From NCBI GenBank assembly GCA_005788935.1, contig SYAK01000061.1, positions 1 through 8,543 on the forward strand: 8,543 bases of DNA. Reading direction: 5' to 3'. A model generated the notes under the pieces. That model was not told where the DNA came from. It did no database searches and saw only the letters and a program-made list of their open reading frames with translations. Position numbers and translations under genes: made by a program. Source of the DNA: Pseudomonadota bacterium (GTDB lineage: Bacteria; Myxococcota; UBA9042; PHBI01). This document shows positions 1 to 5,593 of the stretch, in pieces (the stretch's first letter is position 1; each line of letters opens with the position of its first letter).

Positions 1-1
1 C

Positions 2-2368
2 ACGACCGACCTGATCCGCGACGTCGTCGGCTGCCTGTCGATCGAGGCGGCGCGGACCGCGGCGTTGCGCTTCTATGACGCGCTCTTGCCGTTCGTCGGG
101 GCCTTCGTCGCGAGCGTCCTGACAAGCCCGAGGGCGATGCAGGTCGCGTTCCAGGATGACGATGACGCGTCTCACGAGGATCTCGCGGCGTGGGGGGCGG
201 ACACGGCCGCGACGGTCGTCTTCGAGGGCTGGGGCGTCGCGCCGCTCTGGCAGCAGAGCGAGATCCCTGACCTGCCGGTGGTGAGGCCGCGGGACCTCCG
301 TGAGCGCGTGCGGAAGGCCATGGAGGCGGGGATCAAGGGCACCCCGGCCGAGGGGGTGCTGCTGCGCATCCAGCCGCCCGAGGCCAACGGCCCGCGCTTC
401 CTGCTCGACGCGTACTACGCCGGGCATCACGCGGTCGTCGTCGATGGGCGGCCTGGCATGAGCTACGGGCCGCTCGGTCTGAGCGGGCAGCTCGACGGCC
501 ATGAGGCGGTCGAGGCCTCGGCGTATTTCGAGGGGACGTACGTCGTCGGGGACTCGGCGCTACCGGTCGAGCGGCTGATCTGGCGCGCTTCGCCGGCCTT
601 CGCGCTGACGCGGGCGCGGCTTGACGGCGTGCTCGAGGGGGCCGCCCGTAGCCGGCTGCCGTGGGCAGTCGCGGCGGAGCGGCATCTGCGCGAGCTCGCC
701 GAGCAGCTGACCGCCGAAGCCTCGGCGCAGCGCGCAGCGCGGCTCGCAGTGCTGGAGCGGTTCGCGGGGGTCTCGGCGCTCGCGGGGCTCATGCCAGCCA
801 TCAGGGACTGGTTCCTGCGGGCCCCCTCGCACGAGCTCACCGTCGAGCGGCTCGCGCGCCTCGGGGTCGCCAACGCGGCGCTTCAGCGGAGCCTGCTCGA
901 GGCGATGGCCGAGGCGACGACGAGCAAGGTCGTGCAGCCTCCGGGTCCGGGCGAGCCCGTGCGGGACGCGAAGCCGACCGCTCCGCGCGAAAGGGTATCT
1001 CCCGCTCCTCCCTCAACGTTTCAGGCGTCAGCACAGCAGCTCGCGAGCGCCGCTGAGCCGTCCGTGGGATATGCGCCTGCACAGCCGGCCCTGGCGCCAA
1101 GGGCGGCACCTCAGCCGCCCGGGCTGCCGATCGGGACCACGGTGAGCCTCGCGTCGCTCGGCTTGCCGAACGCCGTGAACCTCAAGCTGAGCGGCCCCCG
1201 CAGTCGAGAGGGCCTCGTCGACCTGGTGCTCATCAACCTCCGCCCCAGCCCCAAGGGCCGCGGGATGCGGGCGACTGAGGCTGATCTGGTCTTCTACAAC
1301 CAGCTGCGTCACCGCAGCGGCGCCATCAGCCTGAAGCGTGAGCCGTCCGACTCGAGCTACAAGGCGGGCGCCCAGATCGACCTCGACCTGATCGACCCCA
1401 AGCACCGCGTCGCCGTCGGGCTGTTCGTCTACTCCGAGCGGAGCGCTGGCCCCGCATTGAAGGCCTTCAAGGGCCTGTCGCTGACCCTGCACCCCAGCGG
1501 GCAGAGCGGCCGCGAGGGTCTCTCGGTCGGGGACAAGGACGGAGCCGGCCTGGCCATCGACTGCGACGCCCTGCTGCTGCTCGAGTTCTTCAACGAGGGG
1601 GGCGAGTGGCGTGTGGAGTCGCGCCTCGACGCGCTGCCTCAGGGAGGCCTCGCGAGCGTCTGCCAACGCTTCGGCATCGCCGTCGACAGCCCTGCGTCGC
1701 AGCCTGCCGCGTCTCCAGAGGGGCCGCAGCCGACACAGGCGGCCCGGCCCGCGGGCTCTCAGCCCGCACCTGCGCCAAGACCTGCACCTCCGCCACAGCC
1801 TGCCCTGACTGAGCTCGAGCTCGGCGATACGGGGCGGCTCGAGGGCTATGGCATCACGGAGACGCTGTCATTGACGCTCGAATGTGACAATGTGCCAGAT
1901 GGCGCCGATTTCGAGTTGGCGGCGGTCCGCTTGTATCCGACGGGTGGCACATTCCGGGCGAAGGCCACGACCGACCTCGTCTTCTTCGGGGCGCAGCGCT
2001 CGCGCGATGGCGCGGTCGCCTGCGAGGCGCAGACGGTCGCGCGACGTGGCAAGGCCGCGATGGTGATCGCCCTCGACCGCCTCGCCCCCAACACTCGGCT
2101 CGCGGTCGCGTTCTTTCTCTACAGCAAGGGGCCGGTGGACCACAGCCTCGGCCGGACGGGCGGCGTCAAGGTGACGCTGCGCGGCAAGGCCGACACGCGG
2201 CCCGTGCTGACCCTCCCGATCCCGACCTCCCATTTCAAGACAGCCGACGCGGTGGAGTTGCTGCAGCTGTCCAACGAGGGCGGCGCCTGGACCCTTCGGA
2301 TGACCGGCGAGCGGCTCGCGTCCGGGGGGATCGGGTCCATCTGTGGGCACTACGGGGTGCCGGTCTGA
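2..2368 (+). CDS. Tandem TerD-domain protein, 5' end outside window
   Basis: The frame is open from base 2, so the true start lies upstream; the TTG at 65 is only the first possible start inside the window. The visible part is 788 codons, and residue numbers here count from that TTG. Residues 1-300 form a domain I do not recognise, ending in an Ala/Leu/Glu-rich helical stretch. A Pro/Ala-rich linker (about 300-355) leads to TerD domain 1 (356-540), seen in 'DLVFYNQLRHRSGAISL' and the C-terminal 'GGEWRVESR...GGLASVCQRFGIAV'. A second Pro/Ala linker leads to TerD domain 2 (581-767), with 'ADFELAAVRL', 'DLVFFGAQRSRDGAV' and 'GGIGSICGHYGVPV'. TerD domains are calcium-binding folds known from Ter tellurite-resistance and stress or phage-response loci. 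The acidic 'DFDLDA' motif is replaced in domain 1 (VDLVLINL) and only partly kept in domain 2, so calcium binding may be weakened. No signal peptide is visible, but the N-terminus is missing. Family call is firm; function is unknown. Confidence 0.9.
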   Translation, partial: TTDLIRDVVGCLSIEAARTAALRFYDALLPFVGAFVASVLTSPRAMQVAFQDDDDASHEDLAAWGADTAATVVFEGWGVAPLWQQSEIPDLPVVRPRDLRERVRKAMEAGIKGTPAEGVLLRIQPPEANGPRFLLDAYYAGHHAVVVDGRPGMSYGPLGLSGQLDGHEAVEASAYFEGTYVVGDSALPVERLIWRASPAFALTRARLDGVLEGAARSRLPWAVAAERHLRELAEQLTAEASAQRAARLAVLERFAGVSALAGLMPAIRDWFLRAPSHELTVERLARLGVANAALQRSLLEAMAEATTSKVVQPPGPGEPVRDAKPTAPRERVSPAPPSTFQASAQQLASAAEPSVGYAPAQPALAPRAAPQPPGLPIGTTVSLASLGLPNAVNLKLSGPRSREGLVDLVLINLRPSPKGRGMRATEADLVFYNQLRHRSGAISLKREPSDSSYKAGAQIDLDLIDPKHRVAVGLFVYSERSAGPALKAFKGLSLTLHPSGQSGREGLSVGDKDGAGLAIDCDALLLLEFFNEGGEWRVESRLDALPQGGLASVCQRFGIAVDSPASQPAASPEGPQPTQAARPAGSQPAPAPRPAPPPQPALTELELGDTGRLEGYGITETLSLTLECDNVPDGADFELAAVRLYPTGGTFRAKATTDLVFFGAQRSRDGAVACEAQTVARRGKAAMVIALDRLAPNTRLAVAFFLYSKGPVDHSLGRTGGVKVTLRGKADTRPVLTLPIPTSHFKTADAVELLQLSNEGGAWTLRMTGERLASGGIGSICGHYGVPV

Positions 2369-2390
2369 CGACCTCGGGGCGTCGATAACG

Positions 2391-2395
2391 GGAGG
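2391..2395 (+). promoter_or_regulatory. Ribosome binding site for the frameshifted gene
   Basis: GGAGG lies 6 bases before the ATG at 2402. It favours that ATG over the in-frame GTG at 2396, which would overlap the site. It sits 22 bases after the stop of the TerD gene, which suggests the two are co-transcribed. Confidence 0.6.
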
Positions 2396-2401
2396 GTGGC
2401 C

Positions 2402-2884
2402 ATGCAGGCGTCGGGTTGGGAGCTGGCCTCGCGGAGTCACGGGTGGGCCCTCGTCGGCCCGAACGGGCTCGAGCAGCGGATCGGACGCGACCACGGCCAC
2501 GTCGATGGGTTGTGTCTGTTCGACTTCGACCCGGCGCGGCCCGAGCGGGCGCCCACGGCTTGCGGTCGTTGGCGAGTCGCCCGATGCTTTCCGAAGCTCA
2601 GGGGGCGGCGTCTATCGTCCGGCCCGCGAGGAGCCGTGGCACCTCGACGACCTGCCCGCCGAGGGCGCCGACCTCCACATTGGGCCGCCCTGGCCCTCCG
2701 AGGTCCTCGGGCTCGCGCGAGACCTCCGCTGGAGCCTCGACCTCGACCATGCCTTCAAGAGGCGCGAGGCGGACCTGCGCGCGCACATGACCGGACCGCG
2801 TTTCGGGCGGTGCTACGCCTTGCCGCTGAGGGCATCTACGAGGTCGTCTTCAGGGACCTCATCACGAGCGAGAGGGACGCGTGA
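2402..2884 (+). pseudogene. Unknown 160-residue protein, two compensating frameshifts
   Basis: No single frame reads well throughout. From the ATG at 2402 to about 2552 the frame is protein-like ('WALVGPNGLEQRIGRDHGHV', 'LCLFDFDPARPERAP'). The same frame then turns into Arg/Pro/Ala-rich junk typical of out-of-frame high-GC DNA. From about 2556 to 2803 the sensible reading is one base over ('RLAVVGESPDAF', 'YRPAREEPWHLDDLPAEGA', 'ARDLRWSLDLDHAFKRREA'). From about 2804 the first frame is again good ('RAVLRLAAEGIYEVVFRDL') up to the TGA at 2882-2884. Third-position GC follows the same switches. One extra base near 2552-2558 and one missing base near 2790-2810 would restore a single 160-residue protein. 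I do not recognise the family: it has no signal peptide or membrane segment and looks soluble and acidic. It lies 33 bases after the TerD gene and 120 before the next, probably in the same operon. It may be a real double mutation or two sequencing indels. Starting at the first ATG, a broken 160-residue product would also be made in one frame. Confidence 0.65.
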
Positions 2885-2991
2885 GCGCACCATCGGGCCT
2901 TTCGGCACCGCTGGGGCCTCCCTCGGTGCGCGCGTTGGAGCGTGGCGGGGGCGAGCGCGCGGCGTACTGGGGCGAGTGCACCACGACCCTT

Positions 2992-3000
2992 GAGGGAGGA
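2992..3000 (+). promoter_or_regulatory. Ribosome binding site fixing the start at 3005
   Basis: GAGGGAGGA ends 4 bases before the ATG at 3005, a strong Shine-Dalgarno match at normal spacing. It decides against the in-frame GTG at 2942, whose extra 21 residues are Arg/Ala/Gly-rich and look non-coding. Confidence 0.7.
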
Positions 3001-3004
3001 CGGG

Positions 3005-4384
3005 ATGCCACGGGCGAAGAGCGAGCCGGTCACGAAGACGGTCACAGGTCGGCATGCGGAGCCCATCGAGGTGGTCGTGCGGCCGAAGGGCCGCGCTCCT
3101 GCGTCGAAGGCCCCTGCGTCGAAGGCCCCTGTGTCGAAGGCCCCTGCGTCCACGGAGCCGGCCCGGAAGGCGTCAAGGACCTTCAAGGCAGCGGCTGAGG
3201 CGGCGGTGGCGGCCACGCAGGGCGCGCTCGCGGCGCTCGAGGCGTTGCTCCATGTGCGCCGGCCGGATGCATTGGAGCCCGAGGGCGAAGCCGCCCACCG
3301 CGTGCGGGCGATGGCGCAGACGGCTCCCGCAGGCGCCACGGCTGGAGGGGCCGACGGCGAGATTTCGTCGACGGGGGGCGCCCCCGCGGTGAAGCGCAGC
3401 ACCGAGGGCGTTGGTTCGCTCACCGAGCGTCTGTATGAGGCCGTGAGTCGTCGGGAAGGCGCTGTTTCGTCGACTGCGCCGCGGTTCGTCCCAGGCCAGC
3501 TCGCAGCGCCCCAGCCCTCGCGTGGCCAGAGTCCCGTCGAGGAGGTCGCCAAGACGCTTGGAGCGTGCTGGACCACTGTCTATGCAGAGTTTCATGCTAA
3601 ACACATGCTGTTCGACGACGCCATGGCGAGGAAGTACGTACTCCAGAAGGTCAAGGTCGCCTCGTGGTGCCGCGACGTCACATACCCCTATATCATCCTC
3701 GAAGTGGCTGATGTCCCTATGCTCTTCGTCCTGCCCGCGGCCAAAGCCATCTCGGCTGCGACGCCTTACATCGCGAGCCTCTACGAATTCGAAAGCCTCC
3801 CGAAGGAGGGCCCTCCGACGTTCCACTCGGCCGCCGTCGTGGCGCCAGGGCGCCTCGCATTCCCACCGGACCCGGCCGCCTGCACGCGCGGTCGCGTCAC
3901 GCTTGGGCTCCGAGAGCAGGCCACGCAGGTGTCACTCCCGACCCTGATGGATGTGGCAGCACGCCCAACCTTGGCCGAGTCGACGGTCCACGAGCGGAAC
4001 CTCCTCGAGCGCCACGCGAAGCGGCTGGCGGAGGTCTGGAGCGACGTCTTCGCCCGGATGTATCGGGACCGGTCCGCGCTGAACGATGACGCGGCCCGGG
4101 TGGCCATCGAGAAGGTGCTTGGGGCCACGCGTCGCTGGGCTCGGAGTGAGCAGCAATACATTGCGGCGGAGTGGAGAGAATTGCCATACTGCTTCGTTCT
4201 TCCCGCCGTGAGATCCCCCTCCGAGACGACGCCACATCTGGTAAGCTTCTACTGGATTGATCGGATCCTGGCGCCATCATCCGCGCCTCGATTCGAAACG
4301 GTGGCCGCAGTTCCAAGAGGGAGCCTTCACTTCCCACCGACATTCGGGACCCTCACGATGGGGCGAATGTCGCTCGCACGATAG
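3005..4384 (+). CDS. Unknown protein with tandemly duplicated ~120-residue domain
   Basis: 459 residues from the ATG with the strong ribosome binding site. Residues 1-60 are basic and low-complexity, with 'PASKA'-type repeats. Residues 60-95 are a likely Ala-rich helix, and 95-180 look disordered. Two copies of one domain follow, at about 182-302 and 339-459. Aligning them by eye gives shared positions: AK.L...W..V.A..., L.DDA.AR....KV, then FVLPA....S..TP...S.Y, a P.F...A.V..G.L.FPP block, and a terminal GR..L. Copy 1 begins 'AKTLGACWTTVYAEF' and copy 2 'AKRLAEVWSDVFARMY'. I see no known catalytic motif, signal peptide or membrane segment, so a cytoplasmic binding or scaffold role is only a guess. 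The gene follows the TerD gene and the frameshifted gene on the same strand and converges on the zorAB-like pair. Coding status is firm from codon bias and the internal duplication; function is unknown. Confidence 0.85.
   Translation: MPRAKSEPVTKTVTGRHAEPIEVVVRPKGRAPASKAPASKAPVSKAPASTEPARKASRTFKAAAEAAVAATQGALAALEALLHVRRPDALEPEGEAAHRVRAMAQTAPAGATAGGADGEISSTGGAPAVKRSTEGVGSLTERLYEAVSRREGAVSSTAPRFVPGQLAAPQPSRGQSPVEEVAKTLGACWTTVYAEFHAKHMLFDDAMARKYVLQKVKVASWCRDVTYPYIILEVADVPMLFVLPAAKAISAATPYIASLYEFESLPKEGPPTFHSAAVVAPGRLAFPPDPAACTRGRVTLGLREQATQVSLPTLMDVAARPTLAESTVHERNLLERHAKRLAEVWSDVFARMYRDRSALNDDAARVAIEKVLGATRRWARSEQQYIAAEWRELPYCFVLPAVRSPSETTPHLVSFYWIDRILAPSSAPRFETVAAVPRGSLHFPPTFGTLTMGRMSLAR
3101..3160 (+). 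repeat. 15-bp tandem repeat coding for PASKA units
   Basis: The unit GCGTCGAAGGCCCCT occurs at 3101-3115 and 3116-3130 exactly, and at 3131-3145 with one change (GTG for GCG). A degenerate fourth unit follows at 3146-3160. It keeps the reading frame and encodes a Ser/Lys/Ala/Pro linker in the N-terminal tail of the duplicated-domain protein. The unit length is a multiple of three, so copy number can vary without breaking the gene. Confidence 0.8.
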
Positions 4385-4509
4385 GTTGATCAGAGCGCGC
4401 CGTCTGCGTGTCGGATTCGATGTGCTCATTCAGCACTTGGCTCATTATTAATATTTTAAATATGTTTGAATTGGCCGACCTGCCCCACACCGGCCTGGCG
4501 GCGGAACCA
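4385..4509. other. Gap between convergent genes with AT-rich palindrome
   Basis: This 125-bp spacer separates the + strand block from the - strand zorAB-like pair and should hold terminators for both. A short hairpin (GTGCT 4422-4426, CATTC loop, AGCAC 4432-4436) lies ahead of an AT-rich run. Inside that run is a 13-base palindrome, ATATTTTAAATAT, at 4451-4463. A GGCCG/CGGCC pair (4473-4477 and 4491-4495) could form a second stem. None has the classic strong stem plus T-run, so no terminator is called. Confidence 0.4.
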
Positions 4510-5592
4510 TCACGGCGTGGGCTGAGCGTCGCTGGCGGCCGCTGGCGCGCACTGGTACTTCGCGCGCGCCTCGGCGATGTCGGTGCCAGCTGTCTTGAGC
4601 CCGAGCGTAAAGGGGTCTTCGGGGTTCTCGAGGCGGCGGCAGATGTTCCTGCGGACCTCCTCGTAGGGCTTGCGCAGCTCGCCCTTCTTCCAGCGCACCC
4701 GCAGCGACAGGCGGCGCGCCTTGTCGCAGGTGTCGGCGTCGCCCTCGCAGACCGGCTCGCGCCACTCGGGAGGGCCGGCGAGGAAGCGCCCGAAGCTCGA
4801 GGTCTCGACGCGCAGGCGGCTCATCAGCACCGGCAGCGCGTCGTAATCGTCGGCGTTGCGGTCGCGGACGAGGCCCAGCAGGTAGACCATCGCCTGGCGC
4901 GCGCGTTCGGCCCCGAGGCGCGCGTTCTCTGCGTAATTGCGAGCCTCTTCGGCGCCCGTGCGTCGACCGTTGGCACCCGTTACGGAGAAGTTCGAGCTGC
5001 GGTCGGTGGTGCCCTCCAGGACAAGTGCCTCGATGCCGTCGCGGAACTGCTGGACGCGTTCGCGCTCTCGTCCCTCCGTGACGCCCTCCAGGATCCGCCG
5101 ACACATGCGCGCGTTGTCGGTCGTCAGGGCGTCCTGTGGGTTCAGGCAGTTGGCGAGCAGCTTGAAACTCTCGGCGCAGCTGCCGAGCGCTGCCTTGCCG
5201 GTCTCGGAGAGGGCCGTGTCGCCCGTGACATAGAGCGCCGCGTTGACGTCGGCCTGCCCGGAGATGCGGAGGGTGCCGTCCTCTCCGAGGTCCATCTGGC
5301 AACCACCTTCCCTCAGCACCGAGGAGAGCCACTTCTCTGCCGCGTCCTGACGCTCGACGATGGCCCACGTGTCATCGAGGAGCTTCAGCAGCTCGGTCGC
5401 GAAGGTCTCACGGTCTTTCTCGAGCGCCTTCTCAGCCTTGATGGCTCGCTCCGTCTCCTTCGCGAGCGCATCGGACTTCCGGGCCTCGCGCTGCAGCAGC
5501 AGCATCAGGATGAAGACGAAGACCGCCATCAGCCCCATCGCGAGGTCGCCGTAACTCTGCCAGAAATCATGGGTTGCGCGGTGTCGCCTCAT
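4510..5592 (-). CDS. zorB: ZorB-like MotB/OmpA-family motor subunit
   Basis: 360 residues. A short basic cytoplasmic N-terminus leads into one membrane helix (about 11-33). Its opening 'FWQSYGDLAMGLMAVF' places Asp16 where MotB/ZorB proteins carry the ion-translocating aspartate. A coiled coil follows (about 35-70), then an OmpA-like peptidoglycan-binding domain, recognised by 'EGTTD' (193-197, matching the GHTD motif) and 'NARLGAERARQAMVYL' (from 223, matching the N..LS..RA motif). Eight cysteines (98, 139, 149, 164, 282, 289, 318, 348) lie in the predicted periplasmic part and could form disulfides. In Zorya anti-phage systems, ZorA5B2 is a proton-driven membrane motor that senses phage entry and activates cytoplasmic effectors. 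The ATG is one base after the zorA stop (TGACATG), so translation is probably coupled. Plain MotB is unlikely because no flagellar genes are nearby and the partner has a long tail. The Zorya-like assignment is by family features, not by a search. Confidence 0.8.
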   Translation of the reverse strand: MRRHRATHDFWQSYGDLAMGLMAVFVFILMLLLQREARKSDALAKETERAIKAEKALEKDRETFATELLKLLDDTWAIVERQDAAEKWLSSVLREGGCQMDLGEDGTLRISGQADVNAALYVTGDTALSETGKAALGSCAESFKLLANCLNPQDALTTDNARMCRRILEGVTEGRERERVQQFRDGIEALVLEGTTDRSSNFSVTGANGRRTGAEEARNYAENARLGAERARQAMVYLLGLVRDRNADDYDALPVLMSRLRVETSSFGRFLAGPPEWREPVCEGDADTCDKARRLSLRVRWKKGELRKPYEEVRRNICRRLENPEDPFTLGLKTAGTDIAEARAKYQCAPAAASDAQPTP

Positions 5593-5593
5593 G

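Noticed and set aside
2..2368. Calling the TerD gene a tellurite-resistance gene
   Set aside because: No TerA, TerB, TerC or TerZ partners are visible, the TerD copies are divergent, and the domain occurs widely outside tellurite resistance.
2943..3004. Upstream GTG start (2942) for the duplicated-domain protein
   Set aside because: The 21 extra residues are Arg/Ala-rich, and the strong ribosome binding site directly precedes the ATG at 3005.
2881..3198. 105-codon frame starting with a GTG that overlaps the stop of the frameshifted gene
   Set aside because: The GTGA overlap is attractive and its first ~40 codons look partly natural. However, it has no clear ribosome binding site, runs into the well-supported gene at 3005, and reads the 15-bp repeats as Cys-Val-Glu-Gly-Pro, which looks out of frame.
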